Part shown: in pieces, positions 43,737 to 53,405 of the stretch | How positions within the stretch are numbered: position 1 is the stretch's first letter | Layout of the letters: every line of letters starts with the position of its first letter | Source of the DNA: Prosthecobacter debontii | Lineage (GTDB): Bacteria; Verrucomicrobiota; Verrucomicrobiia; Verrucomicrobiales; Akkermansiaceae | Length of the DNA stretch: 64,000 nt | Reading direction: 5' to 3' | Assembly: GCA_945862245.1 (NCBI GenBank) | Contig: CAMAXN010000002.1 | Coordinates: 1-64,000, forward strand | Program-made: the position numbers and the translations under genes | Notes under the pieces: model-generated | What the model was told of the DNA's origin: nothing | The model's database searches: none | Seen by the model: the letters and a program-made list of their open reading frames with translations, nothing else

Positions 43737-45464
43737 TCACGTGGAGCCGGTGGGTTTTTCCATCTTGTGCTTGGGCGGCTCGGTGAGCATGTCCTCAAGA
43801 GCGGCGCCGGCGGGGATCATGGGGAACACGTTGTCGGTCTTCACGCACTCCGCATGAATCAGGATCGGGCCGTCGTTGTAGGCGAGGGCTTTCTTCAGCA
43901 TACGGGTGACATCAGCGGGGCGCTTGATGTTCACGCTCGGGATGCCATAGGCGGCAGCGAGTTTGCAGAAATCGGGATTGCCCTCCAAGTCCACTCCAGA
44001 CTCGCGATTTTCAAAAAATAGCTCCTGCCACTGCCGCACCATGCCGAGATACTTGTTATCAAGAACAACGATCTTGATCGGCAGCTTATGGATCGCGGCT
44101 GTGGCGAGCTCGAACAGGGTCATTTGGAAACCGCCGTCGCCGGAGATGGAAATCACCATCTTGTCAGGACAGGCGAACTGCGCGCCGATCGCCGCCGGGA
44201 AGCCGAAGCCCATGGTGCCTGCGCCGCCGGAGGAGAGCCAGTGGTAGGACTCGTGATTCTTGTAAAACTGCGCCGCCCACATCTGGTGCTGGCCCACATC
44301 AGTGGAGACGATCGCCTTGCCCTCTGTGAGTTCGTAGAGCTCGTCGATGACCTGTTGCATGCGCAGCCCGCCCTGCTTCTTGTAGGAAAGCGGAAACTTT
44401 TTCTTATACCCATCCAGCTTGGCGAGCCACTCGGTGGTGGGCAGCGGCTTGATGTGCTTGTTCAGCGAGCTGAGCGCGGCCTTCGCGTCGCCGACGATCT
44501 GCACATGCGGGCGGATCATCTTGTCCATTTCCGCATGGTCGATATCGATGTGGATGATCTTCGCGGTCGCACAGAAACGATGTGCCTGACCGATAATGCG
44601 GTCATCGAAACGTGAGCCGACATTGATCAATAAGTCACACTCGACCATCGCTTTGTTTGCGTAGGCGGTGCCGTGCATGCCGAGCATGCCGAGCGAGAGT
44701 GCGTGCGTTTCTGGGAAAACACCTTTACCAAGAAGCGTCGAAGTCACCGGGCAGCCCAAGGTCTGAGCGAGTTCCATCAACTCCTTATCTGCGCGAGAAA
44801 TCATCGCTCCTTGGCCAGCCAGGATCACGGGGCGCTGCGCCTGTGCGATCATATCCGCAGCTGTTTGCACCGCCGCTTCGTCAATCTCGTAAGCAGATTC
44901 CGGATTGTAGCCGGGCAGGTCGAAGGGCGGGTTGAGATCGCCGGTGAAAGGCCCTTGCGAAATATCCTTCGGAATATCGATCAGCACCGGCCCGGGGCGA
45001 CCGGTGGTCGCGATGTGATAAGCTTCGCGGGCGACGCGTGGCAGGTCGTTGGATTTCCTAACGAGGTAGTTATGCTTCACCACTGGGATCGTGATGCCGA
45101 AGATGTCGGCTTCTTGGAAAGCATCTTTTCCAAGCATCCATGTCACCTGCTGACCGCAGAGCACGATCATCGGCACGGAATCCATCATCGCGGTCATCAG
45201 GCCGGTGACGGTGTTGCCGGCTCCCGGGCCGGAGGTCACCAGAACAGCTGCGGGCCTACCGGTGGCGCGAGCATACCCATCCGCCATGTGGACAGCTCCC
45301 TGCTCATGGCGGACGAGAATAAATTTCATTTTCGTTTTCACCGTTTCCAGGGCGTCGAAAATAGGGATCGCCGCACCGCCGGAGTAACCGAAGATGTATT
45401 CGATCCCGAGATCATCGAGCGTGGTGATGAGCGCCTGTGCGCCGTCAAGTTGTCGCTTAATCAT
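43737..45464 (-). CDS. ilvB: acetolactate synthase large (catalytic) subunit IlvB
   Basis: I start at ATG 45464 ([39 protein letters not shown]), 575 residues; the frame is open further up to 45557, but those residues are not family-like. A thiamine-diphosphate enzyme making acetolactate or acetohydroxybutyrate in valine, leucine and isoleucine synthesis. Glu54 ([18 protein letters not shown]) is the ThDP-activating glutamate. The ThDP/Mg motif [29 protein letters not shown] and the FAD-domain region (about 195-340) are present. ilvN follows. Confidence 0.95.
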   Translation of the reverse strand: MIKRQLDGAQALITTLDDLGIEYIFGYSGGAAIPIFDALETVKTKMKFILVRHEQGAVHMADGYARATGRPAAVLVTSGPGAGNTVTGLMTAMMDSVPMIVLCGQQVTWMLGKDAFQEADIFGITIPVVKHNYLVRKSNDLPRVAREAYHIATTGRPGPVLIDIPKDISQGPFTGDLNPPFDLPGYNPESAYEIDEAAVQTAADMIAQAQRPVILAGQGAMISRADKELMELAQTLGCPVTSTLLGKGVFPETHALSLGMLGMHGTAYANKAMVECDLLINVGSRFDDRIIGQAHRFCATAKIIHIDIDHAEMDKMIRPHVQIVGDAKAALSSLNKHIKPLPTTEWLAKLDGYKKKFPLSYKKQGGLRMQQVIDELYELTEGKAIVSTDVGQHQMWAAQFYKNHESYHWLSSGGAGTMGFGFPAAIGAQFACPDKMVISISGDGGFQMTLFELATAAIHKLPIKIVVLDNKYLGMVRQWQELFFENRESGVDLEGNPDFCKLAAAYGIPSVNIKRPADVTRMLKKALAYNDGPILIHAECVKTDNVFPMIPAGAALEDMLTEPPKHKMEKPTGST

Positions 45465-45483
45465 TAGAATTGGGGTTGGATTA

Positions 45484-45527
45484 CGGAATATTACCGAAAT
45501 TACACAGATAGCAATGCAAAACATTGC
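45484..45527. promoter_or_regulatory. hairpin-forming leader of ilvB
   Basis: Twenty to 63 bases upstream of the ilvB start are a dyad CGGAATATTACCG (45484-45496) and a perfect hairpin, stem GCAATG with a five-base loop (45511-45527). They may be operator or attenuation elements. A T-box or leader peptide is not evident. Confidence 0.35.
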
Positions 45528-45730
45528 AATATTTTCGATAAGATGAGCTTTCTTCAAGTTTACGATTCCTAAAGATGTGACTTTTTAGAGCAAACCAGTG
45601 ATTTTATTTCTACTATGGCATAACAATTTGCATTTTCAGTCTAAATCTATGTGACGCAGAATGTTTTTGAGCAAAACTGCACTAGCAGCGGACGGGCAGA
45701 CGCCTACTACCTAGGAACCGCAGGGCGGTG

Positions 45731-47341
45731 TCACAGCGGCGGGAAGGGCTGCTCGGAGATGATCCAGCCCTCGTTTTTCTCGGTGAATGTTTTCATAGCC
45801 CACTCGCCGGGGAAAAGAGCGGTGAGCCAGCCATTGGGATCGCGTGCGAGGACGGTGCCCATGGAGAGCGCGGGGCGTGCTTCCGGGGCGAGCGGGTCGC
45901 CTTCCTTCGGCTTGAGCCAGCGGGCGATCGACCAGTCGGCGGATTCGATGCGGGTCTCGGCGGCGTATTCGCCTTCGAGTCGGTGCTGGAGCACCTCAAA
46001 CTGAAGCGGGCCAACCGCGCCGAGCAAGATGCTGGACGAGGATACGGGCGCATCGAGCAAAGTGAATTCGGAGGCAACGCCTTCCTTGAGAAGTTGTTCA
46101 AGGCCGCTCTGGAAGCGTTTGTATTTCGCAGTGGATTTGTTGGTGAGGTAGGAAAAACACTCGGGTGGGAAACGCGGGATCTCGTCGAATTTCACTTCGG
46201 GCATGGAGGCAAGAGTATCGCCAATCAGGAGGTCGTAGTTCCCTACAAGGCCAACCACATCGCCGGCAAAGGCGTCATCAACCGTTTCGCGCTCGCGGGC
46301 GAAGAGGCGCTGCGAATTGGCGAGGCGGATGGTCGCGCCCGTGCGGGTGTTGATGACATCCATGTCGCGCTCGAAGCGGCCCGATACGATGCGGATGAAG
46401 GCGATGCGATCCCGGTGCTTTGGGTTCATGTTCGCCTGGATTTTGAAAACGAAGGCGGAAAAACCCTCGGCGGCGGGATGGATGGTTTCGCCCGCGCTTT
46501 GGCGGGGCAGCGGCGGTGGGGAAAGCTCAAGGAAGCGGTCTAGCAATAGCTGGACGCCGAAGTTGTTCGCAGCGGATCCGAAGAAAACCGGAGTAAGCCT
46601 TCCGGCAAGGACTTCGTTCACATCGAAGTCCGCGCCCGCGCCTTCTAACAGTTCCAGCTCCTCGCACACTTGCTTGTAGGTGATCTCGTCCAACGCGTTT
46701 TTCACGCCCTCGTCCTCGATGCCCGAGACATTCACCGGAGCGCGGAAAGCGCCGTGCGCCGTGCGTTCGAAGAGGTGGACCTTGTTGTGCTCCCTATCGT
46801 AAACGCCCTTGAAGCGCGGCCCGTCGCCGAGCGGCCAGTTCACGGGAAACGCATGGATGCCGAGCACGGATTCCAGCTCGTCGAGGAGGTCGAGCGTGGG
46901 CCGCGCGGGGCGGTCGAGCTTGTTCATGAAAGTAAAAATTGGCACTCCTCGGCGGCGGCAGACCTCGAAGAGTTTCCGCGTCTGAGACTCGATGCCCTTG
47001 CCCGCGTCAACTACCATCACGGCCGCGTCCACGGCGGTGAGGACGCGGTAGGTGTCCTCGGAGAAATCCTTGTGCCCAGGGGTGTCGAGGATGTTTACGA
47101 CGCAGTCCTTGTATTCGAACTGCAGGACGGTGGAGGAAACCGAGATACCGCGCTGCTTTTCCATCTCCATCCAGTCGGAGGTGGTGGCGCGCTGATTCTT
47201 CTTCGCGGTGACGGATCCTGCGAGCTGGAGGGCACCGCCATAGAGAAGAAACTTTTCCGTAAGGGTGGTTTTACCAGCGTCAGGGTGGGAGATGATCGCA
47301 AAGGAGCGACGGCGCGAAACCTCCTTCTGAAGCGCAGGCAT
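45731..47341 (-). CDS. prfC: peptide chain release factor 3 PrfC
   Basis: A 536-residue translational GTPase that recycles RF1/RF2 from ribosomes. I prefer ATG 47341 (MPALQKEVSRRRSFAIISHPDAGKTTLTEKFLL); MCLSAYTTPMPAL at 47368 is the alternative. G1 is SHPDAGKTT (18-26), G3 is DTPGHKDFSEDTY, G4 is FMNKLDRP, and the RF3-specific TSDWMEMEKQRGISVSSTVLQF follows the switch region. The length matches the family. It converges with no neighbour; tadA lies downstream only in coordinates. Confidence 0.95.
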   Translation of the reverse strand: MPALQKEVSRRRSFAIISHPDAGKTTLTEKFLLYGGALQLAGSVTAKKNQRATTSDWMEMEKQRGISVSSTVLQFEYKDCVVNILDTPGHKDFSEDTYRVLTAVDAAVMVVDAGKGIESQTRKLFEVCRRRGVPIFTFMNKLDRPARPTLDLLDELESVLGIHAFPVNWPLGDGPRFKGVYDREHNKVHLFERTAHGAFRAPVNVSGIEDEGVKNALDEITYKQVCEELELLEGAGADFDVNEVLAGRLTPVFFGSAANNFGVQLLLDRFLELSPPPLPRQSAGETIHPAAEGFSAFVFKIQANMNPKHRDRIAFIRIVSGRFERDMDVINTRTGATIRLANSQRLFARERETVDDAFAGDVVGLVGNYDLLIGDTLASMPEVKFDEIPRFPPECFSYLTNKSTAKYKRFQSGLEQLLKEGVASEFTLLDAPVSSSSILLGAVGPLQFEVLQHRLEGEYAAETRIESADWSIARWLKPKEGDPLAPEARPALSMGTVLARDPNGWLTALFPGEWAMKTFTEKNEGWIISEQPFPPL

Positions 47342-47511
47342 AGGGGTGGTGTAGGCGGAAAGGCACATCGGGCTGCCAAGCGGGATAGTCCCACGGAGAG
47401 GAAAGGTCAATGACCGCCGATAGTACTAAAAGAAAGTCGCCGATGGTTACCAGCATTGATCAGTGATACTCGCTGATATTTTCTTTTGAAGGGACAGCGA
47501 GTGGGGATTTT

Positions 47512-48012
47512 TCAGGATTCGTCCATCCGCTTCCGTTGCCGAGCCTCGCGGAAGAAACTCTGCAGCAGCGCGAGCGATTCCTCACCGAGCACCCCAGCGG
47601 TAACCTCGCAGCGGTGGTTCAGTGGAGGATTCGATTCCAAAAGGTTGATCCAGCCACCCGCCGCGCCCGCCTTCGTATCGGAGCAACCGAAAACCACCCG
47701 CGAAGGCCGGCAATGCACGATCGCCCCCGCACACATTGGGCAGGGCTCCTTAGTCACATAGAGCGTGCAGTTCTCCAGCCGCCAATCGCCCAGCGCCTGC
47801 TGGGCGGCTGTCAGAGCGAGCATTTCCGCGTGTGCCGTCGCGTCCTTCAGCGTCTCTACCTGGTTCCATGCACGGCCAATAATTTTCCCCTCATGCACCA
47901 CCACCGCGCCCACTGGCACCTCGGAGGCCGCGTAAGCCTTCAGCGCCTCGCGCATCGCCTGCCCCATAAAATAGGCGTCGCTGTGGAGGTCTATGATGGG
48001 GTCTTCGTGCAT
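47512..48012 (-). CDS. tadA: tRNA-specific adenosine deaminase TadA
   Basis: A 166-residue zinc deaminase that makes inosine at the wobble base of tRNA-Arg(ACG). Zinc ligands are His61 (THAEMLAL as AHAEM), with Glu63 as catalytic base, and Cys91 and Cys94 (PCPMCAGAIV). The flanking ALGDWRLENCTLYVTKEPCPMC and LLESNPPLNHRCEVTAGVLGEESLALL segments are characteristic. Slightly longer at the N-terminus than E. coli TadA core. Separated by about 170 bases from prfC. Confidence 0.93.
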   Translation of the reverse strand: MHEDPIIDLHSDAYFMGQAMREALKAYAASEVPVGAVVVHEGKIIGRAWNQVETLKDATAHAEMLALTAAQQALGDWRLENCTLYVTKEPCPMCAGAIVHCRPSRVVFGCSDTKAGAAGGWINLLESNPPLNHRCEVTAGVLGEESLALLQSFFREARQRKRMDES

Positions 48013-48111
48013 GTGCGGTGAATTGTTCTAAGCACCTTTGAAAGGACGGGCAAACACTTCGCACTCCGAATTTTACTTCCCATCCCGCCCCGCCCTGCTT
48101 CGCTTGCCCGT

Positions 48112-48780
48112 GTGATCGCCAGAACCTACCATGACCGGGTTATCGCCCCCTCTTTGCTCGCTGCAAATTTTTCGAAAGTCGGCGAGGAAACAACTCGCGC
48201 TATAAACGCAGGGGCAGATTGGTTGCATCTCGATGTAATGGACGGGCATTTCGTAGACAACATCTCCTTCGGCCCAGCGATGGTTCAGACAATTCACGAG
48301 ACAAACGACATTTTCCTCGATGTGCACCTGATGATTTCCCGGCCCGACCACTACCTGACGCGCTTCATCGCGGCGGGATCAGACTGCATTACTGTCCACG
48401 TCGAGGCCGAGCATGATGTCGCGGAAACTCTAGAGCGCATCCGCGAAGCGGGCTGCCTCGCCGGACTCGCGCTGAACCCCACTACACCCTACGAAGAGGT
48501 CGTCCCTTTCCTCGATAAAATCGACCTACTCCTCTGTATGACCGTTGTCCCCGGCTTTGGCGGGCAGCCATTCATGGAATCGGTCATGCCCAAGATTTTG
48601 GCCGCCGCCGCTTATCGGAAAGAAAAAGGCCTCGCCTACCATATCGAGGTCGATGGCGGCATCGGAGTAGCCACCGCCGCGATCGCCTACGCCGCCGGCG
48701 CGAACGTTATGGTTGCCGGTTCCACCACCTTCGGAGTGAAAGATATGTCCGCCGCCATTGCCGCGATCCGTGAGGCCTGA
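48112..48780 (+). CDS. rpe: ribulose-phosphate 3-epimerase Rpe
   Basis: A 222-residue TIM-barrel enzyme of the pentose phosphate pathway; metal-dependent epimerisation of ribulose-5-phosphate and xylulose-5-phosphate. Typical motifs: IAPSLLAANFSKVGEE, WLHLDVMDGHFVDNISFGP (metal His/Asp), FLDVHLMISRP, MTVVPGFGGQPF, and IEVDGGIGVATAAI. It begins with GTG at 48112 (RTYHDRVIAPSLLAAN follows). The next gene starts 16 bases later. Confidence 0.95.
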   Translation: MIARTYHDRVIAPSLLAANFSKVGEETTRAINAGADWLHLDVMDGHFVDNISFGPAMVQTIHETNDIFLDVHLMISRPDHYLTRFIAAGSDCITVHVEAEHDVAETLERIREAGCLAGLALNPTTPYEEVVPFLDKIDLLLCMTVVPGFGGQPFMESVMPKILAAAAYRKEKGLAYHIEVDGGIGVATAAIAYAAGANVMVAGSTTFGVKDMSAAIAAIREA

Positions 48781-48796
48781 CTCATTATACACTATT

Positions 48797-49675
48797 TTGA
48801 AAACTATCCTCATAAGCTCCGCTGTCTCTCTCGCCATCGGATTCTCATTCGGCTGGCTCATCAAATCCGCCTCGGCGAATCTCGAAGGCTATGTTCCTCT
48901 AACTGTTCAGAATCGCGCTCCTTCTCGCCCACTGGTAACACCTGCAGATTCGCCTACTGGTTCGCCTGCCGAGCGCGCCAGAACCAACGATATTCCGACG
49001 AAAGGAGTCTCCAAAGGCGCCGCTGCCCTACCTGAAGCGGCAAAGCACGCGGATCGCGCTAAATGGATGCGCCTAATCGAGGTGCTAGGACTGGATACCG
49101 AGCAAGTTAAAGCCCTCGAAGCTACCATCGAAGAAGCTATTCCGAGGACAGATACCAGTAAACCCGTTGACGTTTTACAAATCGAAGCGGCCGCACTTTT
49201 GGAAAAAAACATCCTCGCCCTGCTGAATGCCGACCAGCGAAAATCCTTCGTTGATATGCAGGACCGAGCTAAGAATAACCGGATCGAGCTTAGCGCCCAG
49301 AAAACCTACTCGCAGGAACTCGGCGAACTCGACCTCTCGCCAGAACAACGTGCAAAAGCGCTCGATTCGTTGCGCGACCAAGCGGAGCGAACTTCTGCAG
49401 AAATCCCTTCCAGCACTCATCTGCTTCTTACGGGATCTTTATTACCCATCGGCGACGTGCAGTTTACCGAGGAAGCCATCTATACTTTGAGACAACTCAC
49501 TCCAGAAGATATTGGCAATGCCGGCCTTGAAAAAATCGCCGAAATACGTCGCGCCGAAGCCAAACAAAAAGCCAAACTTATGGAAGCAGTTCTTACCCCC
49601 GCCCAGCTGGAACTCTACCGCTCCCGCCTCTCCCAAACTCCGGATATCCTGGATCAGATCCGCTCCGGCGGTTGA
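48797..49675 (+). CDS. membrane-anchored hypothetical protein
   Basis: A protein of about 292 residues with a single N-terminal membrane helix (KTILISSAVSLAIGFSFGWLI), a Pro/Ser/Thr-rich linker and a helical, charged periplasmic part (LGLDTEQVKALEATIEEAI, LDLSPEQRAKALDSLRDQAERT, LTPAQLELYRSRLSQTPDIL), loosely like Spy/CpxP-type LTxxQ proteins. I take the TTG at 48797 since the hydrophobic N-terminus starts there; a GTG at 48770 is another option. Function unknown. Lies just after rpe and probably shares its transcript. Confidence 0.6.
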   Translation: MKTILISSAVSLAIGFSFGWLIKSASANLEGYVPLTVQNRAPSRPLVTPADSPTGSPAERARTNDIPTKGVSKGAAALPEAAKHADRAKWMRLIEVLGLDTEQVKALEATIEEAIPRTDTSKPVDVLQIEAAALLEKNILALLNADQRKSFVDMQDRAKNNRIELSAQKTYSQELGELDLSPEQRAKALDSLRDQAERTSAEIPSSTHLLLTGSLLPIGDVQFTEEAIYTLRQLTPEDIGNAGLEKIAEIRRAEAKQKAKLMEAVLTPAQLELYRSRLSQTPDILDQIRSGG

Positions 49676-49896
49676 AATGCCTTAATTCTCCTGCAGGGAG
49701 AGAGCTTGTCCTCATGTAAAAGAGAACCGCTGTGGGATACTTTGAGGGATCACGAGAATGTAGAAACATAGCGGAGATGGTTATTCTTGTTTTGTCATCC
49801 TGTTCACACGTGGTTCGAATTCTTCCCGTCCTTGGTGGAGCAAGCGCCCCCCGAATTCCCTTTGAATCTAGGCTAGCATTTCCGTAAGCTCCCGCC

Positions 49897-50451
49897 ATGT
49901 CGAAAAAATCCGGTGCTGAGCGCGTAATGGTGAAGGTCTTCACCTACGGGATCCAACCGAAGGTCTGGCGCGTGTTTTCTATCTCCTGCTCCGTCACTTT
50001 CCTACAACTCAGCGATGCAATCCTGGCCGCCATGGGTTGGGAAAACAAGCATCCCCACGAGTTCCGCCATGGCAAGGGTAAGCGCCTCGTTGATGTAATC
50101 GGTCCCGTCGGCCTGCAGGATCAGACGCTCGGCGATTTCCAGGACGAGGCCGTGATCACTATCGCAGACTACATCGGCCGCAAGCGGCTGCCGATGCGCA
50201 TGCTTTACCGTTACGATTTCGCCGATGAGTGGATTCATGAAGTTGTCTTCGAGAAACGCGAGGAAGGCGAAGGCGGCCCGCAGATGATCGATGGGGAACG
50301 CGCCTGCCCACCCGAGGATTTTGGGGGTGCCTTCCAGTTCATGCAGGCACTTGCGGGGGAGATCGAGTGGAACAACCCAGGTTATGACCCCGCCGCCTTT
50401 GACATGGGGGCCGTGGACTTTGCGAAAAAAGCTACCCGCAACCGAAAATGA
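49897..50451 (+). CDS. pRiA4b ORF-3-like protein
   Basis: A 184-residue cytoplasmic protein of the plasmid pRiA4b ORF-3 family (PF07929). Typical blocks are VFTYGIQPKVWRVFSISCSVTFLQLSDAILAAMGWENKHPHEF, the central RMLYRYDFADEWIHEVVFEK (the family's YxYDFGDxWxH) and the acidic GERACPPEDFGGA. Members are often found on mobile elements and in host genomes, role unknown. It stands alone between 220 and 410 bases of non-coding DNA. Confidence 0.85.
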   Translation: MSKKSGAERVMVKVFTYGIQPKVWRVFSISCSVTFLQLSDAILAAMGWENKHPHEFRHGKGKRLVDVIGPVGLQDQTLGDFQDEAVITIADYIGRKRLPMRMLYRYDFADEWIHEVVFEKREEGEGGPQMIDGERACPPEDFGGAFQFMQALAGEIEWNNPGYDPAAFDMGAVDFAKKATRNRK

Positions 50452-50525
50452 GCATTCATTCTTGGGTTGGTCTTGATGATTTAATGCTATGTTGGAGTCC
50501 TATTTCTAATCCGAGAATGAAGAGT

Positions 50526-50590
50526 TTAACCGCGAATGGATACGAATGAAAAAATAAAACCGCAGAATGGACAGGTTGACGCAGATGGTG
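50526..50590. repeat. copies of the dispersed 'accgcagat..acgcagat' repeat
   Basis: Two half copies side by side: AACCGCGAATGGATACGAAT and AACCGCAGAATGGACAGGTT followed by GACGCAGATGG. Same family as 28905-28962 and 30876-31010. Lies in the 410-base gap (50452-50862) that also holds the rpsB promoter and leader; a TTGCCA/TTATTT pair near 50728-50750 with a 16-base spacer is a possible promoter. Confidence 0.5.
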
Positions 50591-50862
50591 GAAGCGATCC
50601 TCCTAAAAGTATTTTCATATTCCTAGCGAAGTACCCTTGATTGCAAACAGAGCTGTTTTCCAACTGACACGCCACCCCGCTTTCCGGTTGAAATTCCCAT
50701 TTTTCCTCACCAAACCCGAAAAATACTTGCCATCCTTGGCTCCAAACCTTATTTCCACGCCCCCTTTAGCCGCCTCAGAACATCGGAGACTTAGGAAAAA
50801 ATAGCGGAAGGCCTCCAAAATCGCCCGATCTGAATCAAGACGGGACAAACAAAACAAACATC

Positions 50863-51546
50863 ATGGTAAACGAACTCATTGCCGAAATGGTGGACGCTGG
50901 CGTCCACTATGGTCACCAAACGAAAAAGTGGAATCCCCGCATGAAGCCCTTTCTAATGAAGGACAAAGGCGGAATCTACATTATCAACCTCGAGAAAACT
51001 GTACAGCAGCTTGATAAAGCCGCTGATTTCCTAGCCGATCTCGCCAGTAAGAACAAGAGCGTCCTCTTCGTCGGCTGCAAGCGCCAAGCGCAGGACGCCA
51101 TCCGCGAGGCCGCAGAAGCCACCGGCCAACACTACGTCAACCACCGCTGGCTCGGCGGCATGCTCACCAACGCAACCACCGTCCGCAAGTCCGTGGAGCG
51201 CCTTCGCTATCTTGAAAACATCGAGAAACAGCCTGAATTCAAGGCCATGTCGAAAAAGGAACTCGCAGCCCTCGGCCGCGAGCGCGAAAAACTTCTCCGC
51301 AACCTTCGCGGCGTCCGTAATCTCGATAAAAAACCCGACGCCATCGTCATCGTCGATTCCGCCCGCGAGACTATCGCCGTTGCCGAGGCTCATCGCCTCA
51401 GCATACCAATCATCGCCATCGTCGATACCAACGCCGACCCAGCCAAGGTGCAGTTCCCGATTCCGGGCAACGACGACGCCATCCGCTCGATCCGCATCAT
51501 CCTCAAGAATCTGGTCGATGCCATGATCGCAGCCAAAAGGAACTAA
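50863..51546 (+). CDS. rpsB: 30S ribosomal protein S2
   Basis: A 227-residue ribosomal protein S2. Contains MVDAGVHYGHQTKKWNPRMKPFLMKDKGGIYIINLEKTVQQLDKAADFL, VGCKRQAQDAIREAAEATGQHYVNHRWLGGMLTNATTV and IVIVDSARETIAVAEAHRLSIPIIAIVDTNADP. The start is at ATG 50863. Leads the rpsB-tsf operon, with 37 bases before tsf; a short leader is likely to hold autoregulatory structure but none is identified. Confidence 0.97.
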   Translation: MVNELIAEMVDAGVHYGHQTKKWNPRMKPFLMKDKGGIYIINLEKTVQQLDKAADFLADLASKNKSVLFVGCKRQAQDAIREAAEATGQHYVNHRWLGGMLTNATTVRKSVERLRYLENIEKQPEFKAMSKKELAALGREREKLLRNLRGVRNLDKKPDAIVIVDSARETIAVAEAHRLSIPIIAIVDTNADPAKVQFPIPGNDDAIRSIRIILKNLVDAMIAAKRN

Positions 51547-51583
51547 TCTTCCCCACCCTTTTTACATCATAATCACGACAAGC

Positions 51584-52450
51584 ATGATCACAGCATCAAT
51601 CGTCAAGGAACTCCGCGACAAAACCAACGCCGGCATGATGGACTGCAAAAAAGTCCTCAGCGAAACCAACGGAGACATCGAAGCCTCCATCAAACTCCTC
51701 CGCGAGCGGGGCATCATGAAGTCCGCGAAAATGAATGACCGCGCCGCAACCGAGGGCATCATCACCGCTCGTGTCAACGGCGCCGCCAACTCCGGCATCC
51801 TCCTCGAAATCAATTGCGAGACCGACTTCGTCTCCCGCAACGAGAACTTCCAAGTCTTCGTCTCGGAAATCGCCAACAAACTCGCCGCTTCCGACGCGCA
51901 AGACCACGCAGCCGCCCTCGCCATTTCCCACGGCGAAAGCAGCTTGGATACCTTCGTGAAGGAAAAGGTCGTCGAACTCGGCGAAAACCTGCAGTTCCGC
52001 AAATTCATCCGCTTCGATGCCGCTCCCGGCGGTGTTATCGCCTCATACATCCACCTCGGTGGTAAGGTCGGCGTCCTCCTCGAGGTCGGCACCACCGATG
52101 CGGCGACCGCCACCAAGGCGGGCTTTCAAGAACTCGTCAAGGATCTCACGCTGCACATCGCCGCTTCCGCTCCGAAAGGACTTTCACGCGATGACATCCC
52201 GCAAGACATTATCGATGCTGAAAAGGAAATCTACCGTGTCCGCCTGTTAGAACAGGGCAAACCTGAGAACATCCTCGAGAATATCCTCAAAGGACAGCTC
52301 GCCAAGTTTTTCGCTGAATCTTGCTTCCTAGAGCAAGGATTCGTGAAAAATCCAGACATCACCATCAACCAACTCCTTGAAGCAAAATCCAAGGAGCTCG
52401 GCGACACCCTCACCGTTACCCGCTTCGTCCGCTTCGGACTCGGAGAATGA
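51584..52450 (+). CDS. tsf: translation elongation factor Ts
   Basis: A 288-residue nucleotide exchange factor for EF-Tu. N-terminal UBA-like domain (IVKELRDKTNAGMMDCKKVLSETNGDIEASIKLLRERGIMKSAK), then the central motif INCETDFVSRNENFQVFVSEIANKLA and a dimerisation/core domain. The C-terminal part (LLEQGKPENILENILKGQLAKFFAESCFLEQGFVKNPDITINQLL) matches the family. Follows rpsB and precedes rpsU. Confidence 0.97.
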   Translation: MITASIVKELRDKTNAGMMDCKKVLSETNGDIEASIKLLRERGIMKSAKMNDRAATEGIITARVNGAANSGILLEINCETDFVSRNENFQVFVSEIANKLAASDAQDHAAALAISHGESSLDTFVKEKVVELGENLQFRKFIRFDAAPGGVIASYIHLGGKVGVLLEVGTTDAATATKAGFQELVKDLTLHIAASAPKGLSRDDIPQDIIDAEKEIYRVRLLEQGKPENILENILKGQLAKFFAESCFLEQGFVKNPDITINQLLEAKSKELGDTLTVTRFVRFGLGE

Positions 52451-52547
52451 TACACCACGCGGTTTCGAGCTTGACGGATTACACAGCTGAGCACATAAAC
52501 CGCGCCCAAAGAATTTACAAAGAATACAACCAACGAAAAATATAAGC

Positions 52548-52781
52548 ATGCGTGGAGTGAACGTAAAAAAAGGGGAGCCGGTCGACCGCGCCCTCAAACG
52601 CCTCAAAACAAAGCTCGACGGCGAGGGCATACTGGAGGAAATACGCCGCCGCCGCGCCTTCGAAACGCCGACCGAGCGCAAGCAGCGCAAGCTCCGCACC
52701 GCTTCGAAGCGCAACAAGATCCGCTGGCGCTTCAGCGTCGGTGCGGTTCCTACCGAAACCGTTGACCTGACCAACGATTGA
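52548..52781 (+). CDS. rpsU: 30S ribosomal protein S21
   Basis: A 77-residue basic protein: MRGVNVKKGEPVDRALKRLKTKLDGEGILEEIRRRRAFETPTERKQRKLRTASKRNK. The VxVxxGExxDxALxRLKxK start is the S21 hallmark. Starts at ATG 52548 about 100 bases after tsf. S21 helps mRNA selection near the anti-Shine-Dalgarno. Followed by a terminator. Confidence 0.9.
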   Translation: MRGVNVKKGEPVDRALKRLKTKLDGEGILEEIRRRRAFETPTERKQRKLRTASKRNKIRWRFSVGAVPTETVDLTND

Positions 52782-52821
52782 TCACTAGGCTGGCGCAGGC
52801 AGCCAAATAACCCTTCCGAAG

Positions 52822-52850
52822 AAGCGGGTGCCGAAAGGCTCCGCTTTTTT
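52822..52850 (+). terminator. Rho-independent terminator after rpsU
   Basis: AAGCGG, then GCC-GAAA-GGC, closing with CCGCTTTTTT: an outer six-base stem, an inner three-base stem with a GAAA tetraloop, and a run of six T's. It ends the rpsB-tsf-rpsU transcript. Confidence 0.8.
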
Positions 52851-53405
52851 GCGTTCACTGCGATACGATTGAGCCGGCCCATTGCCAAACCACCATGGAA
52901 CGGCTCCCGATCCAAACAAACCAGCCACCCCAATCGCAACTACCTCTGCTTAAAATACTTTTTTTAGATTTGCGCGAATCCCAATATAATTTGCACCTTA
53001 ACAAATTCCTCAACATAAACTTTAAGCGACTGTGGCAGCGGGTTTCCGAACGTGCTCAGACCTGAATTTAATGCAATTCACAGGTTATTCACAAAGCGGC
53101 GAATGCGATCATCTGAAAAATAATTACGCTACCGTACTTATCAGCATTTGTTGAAAGTACAAAATGTGAATAATCTGTGAATCAATTCATGCAACAAGTC
53201 AAAAACCACTAAAGTAGCTGAATTTCAAATTTTTTACTTTGGATTAAAACATGATATTCACAAATATATAGACTATCATAGATCAACTTAATTTCATCAC
53301 TCCAAAGATAATTGAGAAGATAAACGAAAAAAATCGAATGTTTAAAGCGAGCGTTTACATGAGATCATGAGCTAAATTACAAAAGTTACTCACAACCACT
53401 GGAAA
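52851..53405. other. AT-rich intergenic region with DnaA-box-like sites (origin-like candidate)
   Basis: About 555 bases without a gene. Two sites match TTATNCACA: TTATTCACA at 53085-53093 and its complement TGTGAATAA at 53165-53173. Near matches are TGTGAATCA (53176-53184, 11 bases from the previous site), ATATTCACA (53254-53262) and TTACTCACA (53386-53394). The right half is very A+T rich. The clustering is origin-like, but the flanking genes converge, which argues against an origin. Confidence 0.4.

Noticed and set aside
50615..50857. 80-residue open frame on the minus strand
   Set aside because: It overlaps the rpsB leader and has no family-like features or start site.
52851..53405. Assigning this gap firmly as the replication origin
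   Set aside because: Genes on both sides converge on it and no dnaA or dnaN is near; only the box-like sites support it, so it is kept as a candidate.
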